64,000 bases of DNA from Tamilnaduibacter salinus. Lineage in GTDB: Bacteria > Pseudomonadota > Gammaproteobacteria > Pseudomonadales > Oleiphilaceae. A program made the position numbers and the translations under genes. This document shows, piece by piece, positions 42,935 to 53,280 of this stretch (positions are counted from its first letter, which is position 1; every line of letters starts with the position of its first letter). Under the pieces are notes generated by a model. That model did not search any database. It was not told where the DNA came from and saw only the letters and a program-made list of their open reading frames with translations. Where the stretch lies: positions 496,001-560,000 of the forward strand of contig NZ_QEKQ01000001.1 in assembly GCF_003096655.1 (NCBI RefSeq), in the 5' to 3' direction.

Positions 42935-44736
42935 GGCGTGTCTCCCTTGCTGTCGCGTGGTGTGCTGCGTTCGCGGTACTGATACAGGAACTTCCGTCGC
43001 ATCAGCCCCGACGGGTCATCGGGAATGCGCCGCAGCCACTGTTCCTCACTCTGGCTCAGGGGCCGTTCGCTGGTCTCCCCGGGTCGTGGCGCCGCGTTGC
43101 CCTGTCCTCCTCCGGGGTTCTGCTGATCGCGCCTTGCCTTGCTGGAAGGCGCCTGTTGCGATTGGTCATCAGCCTGGCCCGGCGTGGTCGATGACTCTGA
43201 CGGGTTGCCCTGACGTCCCTGCTGGTTCTGTCCGGACTGACCGTTCTGGTCTCTTTGCTGATCACCCTGTTGATTCTGCCCGGACTGCCCGTCCTGACTG
43301 CCCGTCCGGGACTCCTGTTGACGGTTCCGCTTCTGTTGCCCATTTCCGGACTGTTGTTTCTGTTGTTGTCGTTTCTTGAGCGCCTCCCGCACGATATCCC
43401 GGTTGTGGGCTGCATCGGTATGGTTGGGGTTACGCTCCAGCGCCGTCCGGTAGGCGTCCAATGCTGCCTTGAGGCGCCCCTGTCGCGCCAGGGCATTGCC
43501 GAGGTTGTAGGCCGCATCCGCCGAGTCGCTTTGCGAAAACGCCTCGGCCGAGGACTTGAAATCACCACTGCGATAGAGTGCACTGCCACGCCACTGCGGG
43601 TCTGTGAGCTGATTGGCAGCGCGGGCCGGATCGGACTCGATCATCTGTTCAGCGCGCTGATCCTCGCGTTGCCAGAGCCCGTCCCAGTCCAGCGCCTGGC
43701 CGGTCCGGGGCATTACGGGCACCAGCACGATCACCAGTGCGAGCACGAGGCCGCGGCGCCAGGCGAGCAGGGCAAGAATGCCCAGCGGCCAGAGTAGCCA
43801 GTAGCCGTCGTCCTGCCAGCGATCGATCGAGCGACCCCGGTCGGTCTCCTGCCAGTCCCCGTCGCTGTCACCGCCGAGAGCCAACCGCTTGATGTCCTCA
43901 CTATTCAGCGCCAGGCGGGCCGATTTCCCGCCGGTCGCCCGGGCGACGCGGGCGAGGGCGTCCGGGTCCGCACGGCTGATCACCACATTCCCCTGGTCCC
44001 GGATGAAACCACGGTCCTTGAGTGGAATCGGGCTCCCCTCCCGGGTGCCGACCGTGAGCGTGCTCAGATCGTAAGGAGTGCCTTCCAGGATGCCGGGGAT
44101 GCGTTGTTGATCCGCCTCCCTCAGATTGTCCGCCATCAGAAGAATGCGGCCCTCGGCCGGCGCCCCGCGTTCCATCAGGGCGAGGGCACGTTTCACGCCC
44201 AGATCGGCCCGATTGCCACTGGCGGGCATCATGGTGGGGTCGAGTACGTCAATCAGCGTCTCGATGGTCTGGCGGTCGTCGGTCAGGGGGGTGACCACAT
44301 GAGCATCGCCGGCATAGACGACCAGGCCCGTGAGGCTGCCCTGGCGGGCGGAAAGGATGTCCCGGATCTTACGCTTGGCCCGCGTCAGACGATCCGGTTC
44401 TTCGTCGGTCGCCAGCATGGACAGCGACAGGTCCAGCACGATGACGAGGCTGTCCTGGCTGGTTTTCAGCGGCGTCGGCGCCTGTCGCCAGCTCGGGCCG
44501 GCGAGAGCAACGGCGGTCAGTACGACCAGAGTGGCGGCCAGCACACCCGTGCCGCGACGGTGCAACCCGGCAGCGTCTGCTTCGCCGTCGTCTGTCAGTG
44601 CCCGAAGCAGTGGCGATGGAATCAGGGCGGACCACCCATGCTGCCCCTGCCGGCCGTAGCGCACCCACAGCGGTACCAGCGGCAGCACCAGCAGGAGGAG
44701 CAGCCATAGTGGTCGCAGGAAGTGCAGGTCAGCCAT
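42928..44736 (-). CDS. VWA domain and TPR protein (BatB/BatC fusion type)
   Basis: About 602 residues. N-terminal membrane helices (about 8-25 and 56-75) are followed by a von Willebrand A domain with the MIDAS start VIVLDLSLSMLATDE. Another membrane helix pair (about 300-325) follows, then TPRs (AAYNLGNALARQGRLKAALDA). The Gln/Asn/Gly-rich tail contains a repeated GQSGQNQQG unit. ATG 44736 overlaps the upstream gene's stop by 8 bases; the open frame reaches back to 44955 but only as shadow. The fusion of BatB and BatC parts is common in gammaproteobacteria. Confidence 0.88.
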   Translation of the reverse strand: MADLHFLRPLWLLLLLVLPLVPLWVRYGRQGQHGWSALIPSPLLRALTDDGEADAAGLHRRGTGVLAATLVVLTAVALAGPSWRQAPTPLKTSQDSLVIVLDLSLSMLATDEEPDRLTRAKRKIRDILSARQGSLTGLVVYAGDAHVVTPLTDDRQTIETLIDVLDPTMMPASGNRADLGVKRALALMERGAPAEGRILLMADNLREADQQRIPGILEGTPYDLSTLTVGTREGSPIPLKDRGFIRDQGNVVISRADPDALARVARATGGKSARLALNSEDIKRLALGGDSDGDWQETDRGRSIDRWQDDGYWLLWPLGILALLAWRRGLVLALVIVLVPVMPRTGQALDWDGLWQREDQRAEQMIESDPARAANQLTDPQWRGSALYRSGDFKSSAEAFSQSDSADAAYNLGNALARQGRLKAALDAYRTALERNPNHTDAAHNRDIVREALKKRQQQKQQSGNGQQKRNRQQESRTGSQDGQSGQNQQGDQQRDQNGQSGQNQQGRQGNPSESSTTPGQADDQSQQAPSSKARRDQQNPGGGQGNAAPRPGETSERPLSQSEEQWLRRIPDDPSGLMRRKFLYQYRERSTPRDSKGDTPW

Positions 44737-45736
44737 GGGCAGCCTCCTGTGAGCGTTTTCGGGAGACAGCGGCGGCCTGCAGCACCAGGAAAAGGACCAG
44801 CGCGCCACCGACCGGCCAGACGTACAGGTCGTCCACTGGTCGGTAGTGCTGTCCGTCCAGTTCGACCGGTTCAAGCTGGTCGATTGTGTCGTAGATGGAC
44901 TGCAGTTCGCCGGTGTTCCGGGCCCGGAAGTAGCGTCCGCCGGTTTTTCCGGCAATGGACTGAAGCAGTGCCTCGTCGAGGTCGCGGGATGGATTGACGG
45001 TGCGCGACCCGAGGATGCCTTGTTGGGTCATGCGTTCGGCACCGATCCCCACCGTATAGATCCGGACTCCGGCGGAGGCGGCGATGTCGGCCGCCTTTTC
45101 CGGTTCGACTTCACCCGCAGTGTTGGCGCCGTCGGTCAGCAGCACCATCACGCGCTGCTCCTGGGGCCGGTTGCGCAGGCGTTTGACGCCCAGCCCGATG
45201 GCATCGCCAATGGCGGTCGCCCGTCCCGCCATGCCCAGCCTGGCCTCATTCAGCAGCGTCCGGATGGTGTCGTGGTCGAACGACAATGGCGCCTGGACAT
45301 AGGGACGACTGCCGAACAGAACCAGTCCGAGGCGATCCCCTTCGCGGTTGAGGATGAAGTCATCCAGGACGTCCTTGACGGCCTGCAGCCGGTTGACCGA
45401 CCGACCATTCAGGGTCATGTCCATCTCCTCCATGCTCGGAGAAATGTCGACGGTCAGCAGCAGGTCCCGGCCGGTCACCGGTTGCTGGATCAGCTCGTCA
45501 ACGTATTGGGGGCGCGCCAGACCCAGAACCAACAGCGTCCAGATCAGCCAAAGCAGCAGTTGCTGCCAGGCCGGTGTGGGCTGCCCGTGTCGGCTCACGC
45601 CGGGCAGGTTCTGGAGCCAGTGAGCCGTTGGCAGCGCTGGAGCGCTGATGGTAGCGGGTTTCCGGCGTCGCCATACCATCATTAACAGTGGCACCAGGAT
45701 CAGGGGAAGCACCCAGGGATAGGCAAACGTCAGCAT
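44729..45736 (-). CDS. VWA domain membrane protein, BatA-like
   Basis: A 335-residue protein: N-terminal membrane helix pair, a VWA domain with the metal-site motif LLTVDISPSMEEMDM and TDGANTAGEVEPEKAADIA, and a C-terminal membrane helix (VWPVGGALVLFLVLQAAAVS). ATG 45736 overlaps the DUF4381 stop (TGATG); GTG 45754 is the longer option. It forms a pair with the following VWA/TPR gene. Confidence 0.88.
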   Translation of the reverse strand: MLTFAYPWVLPLILVPLLMMVWRRRKPATISAPALPTAHWLQNLPGVSRHGQPTPAWQQLLLWLIWTLLVLGLARPQYVDELIQQPVTGRDLLLTVDISPSMEEMDMTLNGRSVNRLQAVKDVLDDFILNREGDRLGLVLFGSRPYVQAPLSFDHDTIRTLLNEARLGMAGRATAIGDAIGLGVKRLRNRPQEQRVMVLLTDGANTAGEVEPEKAADIAASAGVRIYTVGIGAERMTQQGILGSRTVNPSRDLDEALLQSIAGKTGGRYFRARNTGELQSIYDTIDQLEPVELDGQHYRPVDDLYVWPVGGALVLFLVLQAAAVSRKRSQEAAHG

Positions 45737-46194
45737 CAGGCTCTCCGCAACCACGTATCGGCCAGTGCAGCGGCTCGCGAGGGGGTAATGTCCGGTGCCG
45801 GGTGCCAGGCCGCCTGGACCAGTGCGCGGACCTCCACGTCGGACAGCTGTGGCACGGTCTGGCGCAGTAATTCAACCCAGTCGTCGCCGCTCAGTGCGTC
45901 AGGGTGCAGTGACGGATCACGCGAACGGGCCGCCCGTTTGAGCAGTGCGTTGAGTTCGGCGAACCAGCGGTTGTCGGCTTCTGCACAGGCGCGAAGCGCA
46001 TCAAGCTCGCGACGGGCCTGCCGGCGCCAGCGTCCCCGGGCAATCCAGCGTTGCACCAGCCAGGTCAGGGCGACAAGCGCCACGACCACAATCACAGCCA
46101 GTATCCACCAGCCCGGCGCAGGCGGCCAGAAGCCGCCTGGCTCCGGCATGTGGATGTCACGAAGGCCGGCGAGTGGATCGGTTGCTGTGCTCAC
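45736..46194 (-). CDS. DUF4381 family membrane protein
   Basis: A 152-residue protein with the family start DPLAGLRDIHMPEPGGFWPPAPGWW, one membrane helix (about 28-48), and a cytoplasmic arginine-rich helical region. It is a regular member of MoxR-DUF58-VWA operons, with unknown function. The start is GTG 46194; a later ATG at 46149 would cut the conserved N-terminal block, so GTG is preferred. Confidence 0.82.
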   Translation of the reverse strand: MSTATDPLAGLRDIHMPEPGGFWPPAPGWWILAVIVVVALVALTWLVQRWIARGRWRRQARRELDALRACAEADNRWFAELNALLKRAARSRDPSLHPDALSGDDWVELLRQTVPQLSDVEVRALVQAAWHPAPDITPSRAAALADTWLRRA

Positions 46195-46219
46195 GGTCCT
46201 GATGGCTCTGTCTGGTGGT

Positions 46220-47146
46220 TCATGATCGTCCCCGAAACCCGAGACGCCGGATGATATCAGTCGGATCGTCGCCGGTCTGACCCTGAATCACCGGCACAGC
46301 AGCACGTCCGAAGCAGCGTTCAATGGCCTCGTCATGGTCACGTACCTGCTGTTCAAACGCCTCCCGGAACGCCGGATTGGCACTGTCGAACCAGATGGGG
46401 CCGTCGGGGCCGCTGACGGCATAGCGTCCCGGAGGCGGCAATGTCCGTTCAAAGCGGTCAACGATTCGCACCGCCGTGACGTCATTATGTCGCGCCAGCC
46501 GGGTGATGTGGCCAGGCGTGGCATCGCTGAGGCCCATGAAATCGCTGATGATCACGATGCGGCTGCCGGTGTGGGCAATGCGTTCGGTTTCGGTCAGCGC
46601 ATCGTCCAGCCGGGAATTGCCACTTGCCAGCGTCTGTACAGGCTCGGCCTCCCGATGCACCAGGCTGTCGAGAAGATGGAGGACCGAGCGCCGCCGGCGT
46701 GCTGGACGCAGGACATCGATGCGTTGGCTGGTAAAGACAACGCCCCCCACCTGGTCCCCGGCAAACAGGCCCAGCCAGGCCAGCAGGCTGGCACACTGCG
46801 CCACCCGGACCCGTTTGAAAGCGCCTTCGCTGGCGAAGTAGAGCGAGTCGCCCTGGTCACAGATCAGCAGTAGCGGGCGTTCGCGCTCCTCCTCGTAGAG
46901 CTTCGTGTGCGGTTCCTGTCGCCGGGCGGTGACGCGCCAATCGATGTTGCGGATGTCGTCACCCGGCTGGTACTGACGCACTTCGGCGAACGCCATGCCG
47001 CGTCCACGCTGGGCTGAGCGCTTGAGCCCCGCCTGCCGGCTGTCCCGGGCCCTGGAGGAGGGCAGACGCAATGCCCGGGCGTCGGCCTGAAGCCGGATCA
47101 GGTCCGGGAGTGTGATCTGGGTCAGGGGATGGGCGCTGTCCGTCAT
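46220..47146 (-). CDS. DUF58 domain protein
   Basis: A 308-residue protein of the DUF58 family, which has a degenerate VWA-like fold. Signature block: GRGMAFAEVRQYQPGDDIRNIDWRVTARRQEPHTK region (about residues 48-82), then LLICDQGDSLYFASEG. DUF58 proteins are partners of MoxR AAA ATPases. No membrane segment is seen. It lies 5 bases downstream of moxR. Confidence 0.9.
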   Translation of the reverse strand: MTDSAHPLTQITLPDLIRLQADARALRLPSSRARDSRQAGLKRSAQRGRGMAFAEVRQYQPGDDIRNIDWRVTARRQEPHTKLYEEERERPLLLICDQGDSLYFASEGAFKRVRVAQCASLLAWLGLFAGDQVGGVVFTSQRIDVLRPARRRRSVLHLLDSLVHREAEPVQTLASGNSRLDDALTETERIAHTGSRIVIISDFMGLSDATPGHITRLARHNDVTAVRIVDRFERTLPPPGRYAVSGPDGPIWFDSANPAFREAFEQQVRDHDEAIERCFGRAAVPVIQGQTGDDPTDIIRRLGFRGRS

Positions 47147-47151
47147 GACGA

Positions 47152-48114
47152 TCAGGCGGGCACCGGAACCCGGTCGATCAGCCGCTGAATGAGCTGGTCG
47201 GGCGTAATCCCTTCGGCTTCGGCTTCGAACGTGGGTAGAACTCGATGGCGCAGCACATCGAAGGCCACCGCCCGCACGTCGTCCGGACTGACGAAGTCCC
47301 TACCATCGAGCCAGGCCTGGGCACGGGCACAGCGATCCAGCGAAATCGTGCCGCGAGGACTGGCGCCGTATGCGATCCAGCGTGTCAGGTCCGGATCGAT
47401 CTCGCCGGGATGTCGCGTTGCCAGGATCAGGGCAACCAGGTAATCCTCAACGGCATCGGCCATGTAAAGCCCGGCGACCTCCTGGCGGGCCTGGAAAATA
47501 CTTTCGGGCGTAATTACCAGCTCCGTGCCCGGTTCGCCCTGACGGTAGTCCTCACGGGCCAGGCGAAGAATGTCCCGCTCCGCGGTGGCATCCGGATAGT
47601 CGATCTGGACATGGAACAGGAAGCGGTCGAGTTGGGCTTCCGGCAGCGGATACGTGCCTTCCTGTTCGATGGGGTTCTGCGTGGCCATGACGAGAAACAG
47701 GGGGTCCAGCGGGAAGGTTTTCAGACCCACGCTGACCTGGCGTTCACCCATGGCCTCGAGCAGCGCCGACTGAACCTTGGCCGGGGCTCGGTTGACCTCA
47801 TCCGCCAGTACCAGGTTGTGGAAGATCGGCCCTTTCTGAAATTCAAAGTGACCCGTCTCCGCGCGATAGATCTCGCTGCCGGTCACGTCGGAGGGGAGCA
47901 GATCCGGGGTGAACTGGATGCGGTGGAAGTCACCGTCGATGTGCTCGGAAAGCGCTTTAATGGCCTTCGTTTTGGCCAGACCCGGGGCACCCTCCACGAG
48001 CAAGTGGCCGTCAGCCAGCAGTGCCATCAGCAGTCGGTCCACCAGTCGTTCCTGTCCAATAATACGTTTGGAGAGTTGGTCGCGGAGCGCCTGGAATTTA
48101 GCCTGATGTGACAT
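47152..48114 (-). CDS. MoxR family AAA ATPase
   Basis: A 320-residue AAA+ chaperone-like ATPase. Seen: Walker A GAPGLAKTKAIKAL (lysine kept), Walker B LVLADEVNRAPAKVQSALLEAM, sensor 1 LVMATQNPIEQEGTYPLPEAQ with the arginine-finger region LDRFLFHV, and a C-terminal lid domain. MoxR proteins help VWA proteins mature or insert metal. It heads the six-gene operon moxR-DUF58-DUF4381-VWA-VWA/TPR-batD and is divergent from the glutamate dehydrogenase gene. Note GLAKT in place of the usual GxGKT, common in this family. Confidence 0.94.
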   Translation of the reverse strand: MSHQAKFQALRDQLSKRIIGQERLVDRLLMALLADGHLLVEGAPGLAKTKAIKALSEHIDGDFHRIQFTPDLLPSDVTGSEIYRAETGHFEFQKGPIFHNLVLADEVNRAPAKVQSALLEAMGERQVSVGLKTFPLDPLFLVMATQNPIEQEGTYPLPEAQLDRFLFHVQIDYPDATAERDILRLAREDYRQGEPGTELVITPESIFQARQEVAGLYMADAVEDYLVALILATRHPGEIDPDLTRWIAYGASPRGTISLDRCARAQAWLDGRDFVSPDDVRAVAFDVLRHRVLPTFEAEAEGITPDQLIQRLIDRVPVPA

Positions 48115-48297
48115 GGGGATCCCGTCGTGGTGAGTGAATCTGTTTGAGGTTCCTTAACCTTCCGGCAAAAATCAAGGGATTGACTATGCTTTACTCAGTC
48201 GGATGTGATCTGTGCCCCGCATTATCGGGGACGGTTTCGGGACCGGCTTTGGCGACCTGAGTTTATTACCATTCATTCACCCGGGAAGGGGGCGCTC

Positions 48298-51200
48298 ATG
48301 AACGCAGTGACCGTGTCCAGCAAGGAACAGTTTTACGAGGAGCTGGCCAAGGCATTCGCCGAAAAACTGGATAAGAAACAGGCCGATCGCATTGGTCGGT
48401 TCGCCGAGCAGCATTTTTCTCACGTGCCCCTGGACGAGTTGGTCTCGCGACGATTCTCAGACACCTATGGTTCGGTCCTTGCGGCCTGGCAGTTTCTCCA
48501 GAAACGCCCGGATGACGAGATTCCAGTGTCGGTTTTCAATCCCGAGCTGGAAAGTGACGGCTGGCAGTCCACCCACTCGGTCATTTTTATCCTGCATCCG
48601 AACATCCCGTTTCTGATTGACTCCATTCGCATCGCGATTAACCAGAGAGAAATTGGCACTCATACGCTGTACCACTCCATTCTCCAGGTGGAGCGGGACG
48701 CCAGCGGCAACCTCAAACGCGTGCTCGACCGAGACAGCAAAGGCAAGAATACGCAGTTTGAGGCCATGATCGTGCTGGAGATCGATCGCCACAGCGACCC
48801 GAAGGAACTGGCAAGTATTGAAGATGAGCTGCAGGAGGTGCTGCACGAAGTTCGGATCGCCGTTAGCGATTTCAGCACCATGAAGGATCGGGCGGCATCG
48901 ATTCTTGAGGAACTGGACCACTCCAAGGCCAAGATTGCTCAGGATGACATCGCCGAGGCGCGCGACTTTCTGAAGTGGTTGATGGACGACCACTTCACCT
49001 TCCTCGGGTACGACGAGTACGACTTCGTGAAGACCCGGGGGGGTGTGACCGTGCGCCAGGTACCTGAATCCGAGCTGGGGATTTTACGGGTCAACAACGA
49101 GCGCCCTCACAAGGTAAAGCTGAACGATCTGCCTCAGCGCACCCGCACGGAAATGACCCGCACCGATGATCTGTTCATTTTTGCCAAGTCCGCCCAGCGG
49201 TCACGGGTGCACCGCCCGGCCTATCCCGACTATATCGCGGTGAAAAAATTCAATGCCAAAGGGGAGGTCACGGGTGAGCGGCGTTTTCTTGGCCTCTACA
49301 CCTCCCGCGTTTACCAGCAGCGCCCGGACGAAATTCCACTGCTGCGACGAAAAGTGGCCAGTGTCATCGACCGCACCGGTTTCCTTCAGGATGATTATTC
49401 GGGTAAAGAGCTGGATCAGATCCTGGTGGTCTATCCCCGGGATGAGCTGTTTCAGATTGAGACAGACGAGCTTTACCAGGTCGCGCTGGATATTCTCTAT
49501 ATCCAGGAACGCCGAATGATCCGGCTGTTCATGCGGGAGGATGTGTACGGACAATTCGTCACCTGTCTCGCCTTTTTCCCCCGGGACGTCTACAACACCG
49601 AGCTCCGGCTGCGTGTGGAGGCTGTGCTTCGCGACCGGCTCGAAGCGGAGGACATCGAGTTCGTGACGCACTTTTCGGAGTCCGTGCTGGCTCGGGTCCA
49701 GTTCACGATCCGGGTGCCCCAAGTGGAGAATCGACAGCTCCCGGTGTCGGAAATCCAGGACAAAGTGATTGCGCTCGCCCAGTCCTGGCGTGACGGGCTC
49801 GCCGAAGCATTGCATGAGGCGCATGGCGAAGAGCGCAGCAATGAGTTGCTTCGGCTCTATCAGCACTCGTTTCCTGGCAGTTACCGGGATATGTTCTCCC
49901 CGCGCCGGGCGGCCATCGACCTGGACCACATTATCGACGTTACCGACAACGGCGGCCTGGGCATGAGCTTCTACCGGGCCCTGGAGGAAGACGAGCAGAC
50001 CGTTCATTTCAAGCTCTTCGCGCCGGATGAACAGCTCCCGTTGTCGGACGTGATGCCGATCTTCGACAACCTGGGTTTCCGGGTCATCGGTGAGCATCCC
50101 TTTGAGGTGGTGAACCGTCACAACCGGACGGTCTGGATCCATGATTTCTCACTGCAGGCGGCCCATGGGGAGAAGGTTGACATTCACCGCATCCGGCCAA
50201 TTTTCGAGGAGCTGTTCAGTCGAGTCTGGTTCGGCCAGGCGGAGAACGACAGCTTCAACCGACTGGTTCTGACGTCGTACCTGACGTGGCGGGAAATTGC
50301 TCTTCTGCGCTCCTACGCCCGCTATATGCAGCAGATCCGGATCACCAACAGCCAACGGTTTATCTCCAACACGCTGGTGCATCATGTGGATCTGGCCCGC
50401 ATGCTGCTGGAGTTCTTTGATGTGCGTTTCAACCCGGAGCGCAACCAGAGTCGCACCAAGAGTGAGGCGGCCCAGCAGAAGATAGAGATTGAGTTCAACG
50501 CCGGACTGGATGAGGTATCCAATCTCAGCGAGGACCGGGTGCTGCGGCTTTACCTTGACCTCATGAAAGCATCGCAGCGGACCAACTTCTTCCAGAGTGA
50601 TGATGCCGGGCACGACAAGTCCTACATCAGCTTCAAGCTGCTCCCCAACCAGATCCCGGACATGCCACTGCCGTTGCCGATGTTTGAGATTTTCGTGTAC
50701 TCGCCGCACGTCGAGGGCGTTCACCTGCGCGGTGGCAAGGTCGCCCGGGGCGGTCTGCGCTGGTCCGATCGGTTCGAAGACTATCGGACTGAGATTCTGG
50801 GGCTGGTCAAGGCGCAGCAGGTGAAGAACGCCGTGATTGTACCGGTCGGAGCCAAGGGCGGTTTCGTCGCGAAGAACCTTCCGGAAGACGGTGGTGATCG
50901 CGACGCGTTCCAGAAAGCAGGCGTTGAGGCCTACAAGACCTTTATCCGGGGGCTTCTGGACATCACCGACAACCTGGTCGAGGAAGCCATTCAGCCGCCT
51001 CGTCAGGTAGTGCGTCACGATGACGACGACCACTACCTGGTTGTGGCGGCGGACAAAGGCACCGCCACCTTCTCCGATATCGCCAATGGCCTGGCCTCGG
51101 AATACGGCTTCTGGCTGGGTGATGCGTTTGCCTCCGGCGGCAGCCGCGGGTACGACCACAAAAAAATGGGCATTACGGCCAAGGGCGCCTGGGTGTCCGT

Positions 51201-53175
51201 GGAGCGCCATTTCAGGGAGCTGGGAATCAATCCCCAGCAGGACGATTTCTCCGTCATCGGTATCGGCGACATGGGCGGCGACGTGTTTGGCAACGGCCTG
51301 TTGCAGTCCCCGCATGCCCGCCTGATCGCCGCGTTTAATCACATGCACATCTTCGTGGACCCGGACCCGGATCCGGCCCGCAGCTTCAAGGAGCGCAAAC
51401 GGCTGTTCGAGATGCCGCGCTCGGCGTGGACCGACTATGATTCTGAGCTGATCTCCAAGGGCGGTGGCGTCTTCGAGCGCAGTGCCAAATCGATTCCGGT
51501 CAGCGAGGAAATGAAGAAGCTGTTCCGCATCAAGTCCGACCGGGTGCCGCCGAATATGCTCATCAACCACATCCTCAAGGCGAAAGCGGACCTGTTGTGG
51601 TTTGGCGGTATCGGCACCTACGTGAAGGGCAAGCAGGAGACGCACAGTGATGTGGGGGACAAGGCCAATGATGGCATCCGGGTCAATGGCAACGAGTTGC
51701 GCTGCCGGGTTGTCGGTGAGGGCGGTAACCTCGGCATGACCCAGCTTGGGCGCATCGATTTCGCGCTCAACGGCGGCCGGCTGAACACGGACTTCATTGA
51801 TAACTCTGGTGGCGTTGATTGTTCCGACCACGAGGTCAACATGAAAATCCTGCTCAACCGGGTGGTTGAAGCCGGGGATCTGACCGAGAAGCAGCGCAAC
51901 GTCATGCTGGAGAAAATGACGGATGATGTGTCCGCCCTGGTGCTGAAGAACAACTACCGTCAGGCCCAGGCCATCAGCATTGCGAACATGGAGGCCATAA
52001 CCCGCCTCGAAGAATACCGGCGGCTTATGGGAAGCATGGAGTCGGCCGGTAAGCTGAACCGGGAGCTGGAATTCCTGCCAGATGAAGAAACCCTGGCTGA
52101 GCGCAAGGTCAACCGGCAGGGGCTGACCCGTCCAGAGCTGTCAGTCCTGATTTCCTACGTCAAGGGCGATCTCAAGCAACAGCTCATTGACAGTGAGCTC
52201 CCCGATGAGCCCGGGCTGGCCTCGGAAATGGACAAGGTGTTCCCGGAGGCGCTCACCAAGGGCTTCGGCAAGGAATTGGGCGAACATCAGCTTCGCCGCG
52301 AAATCATTGCCACTCAGGTGGCGAACGACATGATCAACCACATGGGTATCACGTTTGTCGAGCGTCTTGCCCAGTCCACTGGATCGACACCGCCGGCCAT
52401 CGCCCTGGCCTGGATTATTGCACGGGAGGTGTATGGTCTGGATGACTGGTGGAACCGGATTGAGGCGCTCGACGACATCGTCCCGGCCAATCTGCAGATG
52501 ACGGTGATGAGTGAGCTGATCCGTTTGATCCGTCGCTCTGTGCGCTGGCTGCTGCGCAATCGCCGCAGCGAGCTGAACATCCACTCGCACATGGAACGCT
52601 TCTCGACAGCCATTGGCGAGATCATGCGCAACCTGCCGGATTACCTGGGGGACCAGTCCCGGCAGGAGTGGCAGAAGCACTATGATGATTTGGTTAGTAA
52701 GGATGTGCCGGAGGATCTCGCAAGAGTCGCTTCCGGAACGGGTCATCTCTATTCCGCGCTTGGCATCATTGAGGCGCATGAGAGCACTGGCATTCCGTTG
52801 AAGGAAGTGGCCCATCTGTACTACCTGCTGGGTGAGAAGCTGGAACTGAACTGGTTTGCCGGGGCGGTGGCTGATCTGCAACCGAACTCGCATTGGGAGG
52901 CCCTGGCTCGAGAGAGCTTCCGTGAGGACCTGGACTGGCAGCAGCGTGCCCTGACGACCGGTGTGCTTCAGCTGGCACAGAGCAGTGGTGTGGACCCCAT
53001 CGCCGCTGTGGACGAATGGATGACGGGTCATCAGGCGCTGATCAATCGCTGGCACTCGATGCTGACAGAGTTGCGTGGCACTCGGGAACCGGAATACGCG
53101 ATGTTTTCGGTTGCACTTCGGGAATTGCTGGATCTGGCCCAATCAACGATTCACAGTCCGCTTGAGGTCAATTGA
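48298..53175 (+). CDS. gdhB: NAD-specific glutamate dehydrogenase (large, L-GDH class)
   Basis: A 1625-residue enzyme that oxidatively deaminates glutamate to 2-oxoglutarate. A long regulatory N-terminal half (ACT-like) is followed by the catalytic domain around residues 800-1250. There GGLRWSDRFEDYRTEILGLV, the lysine block VIVPVGAKGGFVAKN, and GIGDMGGDVFGNGLL (NAD binding) are seen. A C-terminal helical region completes it. ATG 48298 follows GAAGGGGG; the frame is open back to 48205. Its size is typical of the ~180 kDa class. The gap of 183 bases to moxR is a shared divergent region. Confidence 0.96.
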   Translation: MNAVTVSSKEQFYEELAKAFAEKLDKKQADRIGRFAEQHFSHVPLDELVSRRFSDTYGSVLAAWQFLQKRPDDEIPVSVFNPELESDGWQSTHSVIFILHPNIPFLIDSIRIAINQREIGTHTLYHSILQVERDASGNLKRVLDRDSKGKNTQFEAMIVLEIDRHSDPKELASIEDELQEVLHEVRIAVSDFSTMKDRAASILEELDHSKAKIAQDDIAEARDFLKWLMDDHFTFLGYDEYDFVKTRGGVTVRQVPESELGILRVNNERPHKVKLNDLPQRTRTEMTRTDDLFIFAKSAQRSRVHRPAYPDYIAVKKFNAKGEVTGERRFLGLYTSRVYQQRPDEIPLLRRKVASVIDRTGFLQDDYSGKELDQILVVYPRDELFQIETDELYQVALDILYIQERRMIRLFMREDVYGQFVTCLAFFPRDVYNTELRLRVEAVLRDRLEAEDIEFVTHFSESVLARVQFTIRVPQVENRQLPVSEIQDKVIALAQSWRDGLAEALHEAHGEERSNELLRLYQHSFPGSYRDMFSPRRAAIDLDHIIDVTDNGGLGMSFYRALEEDEQTVHFKLFAPDEQLPLSDVMPIFDNLGFRVIGEHPFEVVNRHNRTVWIHDFSLQAAHGEKVDIHRIRPIFEELFSRVWFGQAENDSFNRLVLTSYLTWREIALLRSYARYMQQIRITNSQRFISNTLVHHVDLARMLLEFFDVRFNPERNQSRTKSEAAQQKIEIEFNAGLDEVSNLSEDRVLRLYLDLMKASQRTNFFQSDDAGHDKSYISFKLLPNQIPDMPLPLPMFEIFVYSPHVEGVHLRGGKVARGGLRWSDRFEDYRTEILGLVKAQQVKNAVIVPVGAKGGFVAKNLPEDGGDRDAFQKAGVEAYKTFIRGLLDITDNLVEEAIQPPRQVVRHDDDDHYLVVAADKGTATFSDIANGLASEYGFWLGDAFASGGSRGYDHKKMGITAKGAWVSVERHFRELGINPQQDDFSVIGIGDMGGDVFGNGLLQSPHARLIAAFNHMHIFVDPDPDPARSFKERKRLFEMPRSAWTDYDSELISKGGGVFERSAKSIPVSEEMKKLFRIKSDRVPPNMLINHILKAKADLLWFGGIGTYVKGKQETHSDVGDKANDGIRVNGNELRCRVVGEGGNLGMTQLGRIDFALNGGRLNTDFIDNSGGVDCSDHEVNMKILLNRVVEAGDLTEKQRNVMLEKMTDDVSALVLKNNYRQAQAISIANMEAITRLEEYRRLMGSMESAGKLNRELEFLPDEETLAERKVNRQGLTRPELSVLISYVKGDLKQQLIDSELPDEPGLASEMDKVFPEALTKGFGKELGEHQLRREIIATQVANDMINHMGITFVERLAQSTGSTPPAIALAWIIAREVYGLDDWWNRIEALDDIVPANLQMTVMSELIRLIRRSVRWLLRNRRSELNIHSHMERFSTAIGEIMRNLPDYLGDQSRQEWQKHYDDLVSKDVPEDLARVASGTGHLYSALGIIEAHESTGIPLKEVAHLYYLLGEKLELNWFAGAVADLQPNSHWEALARESFREDLDWQQRALTTGVLQLAQSSGVDPIAAVDEWMTGHQALINRWHSMLTELRGTREPEYAMFSVALRELLDLAQSTIHSPLEVN

Positions 53176-53280
53176 CCGCCATTTGCGCCTGGAAGGGGAA
53201 TGCCGTTAAATGGCGGCCTGTCCGTGCACTATTCCGGGTTGTCGGGAGTGCCGGTGTCTGGCATCTGGTTTCGGGAAACC

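Noticed and set aside
50149-51831. A 560-codon minus-strand open frame within the glutamate dehydrogenase gene
   Set aside because: Shadow of a GC-rich coding region; no motif, no ribosome binding site, and the plus-strand enzyme is complete.
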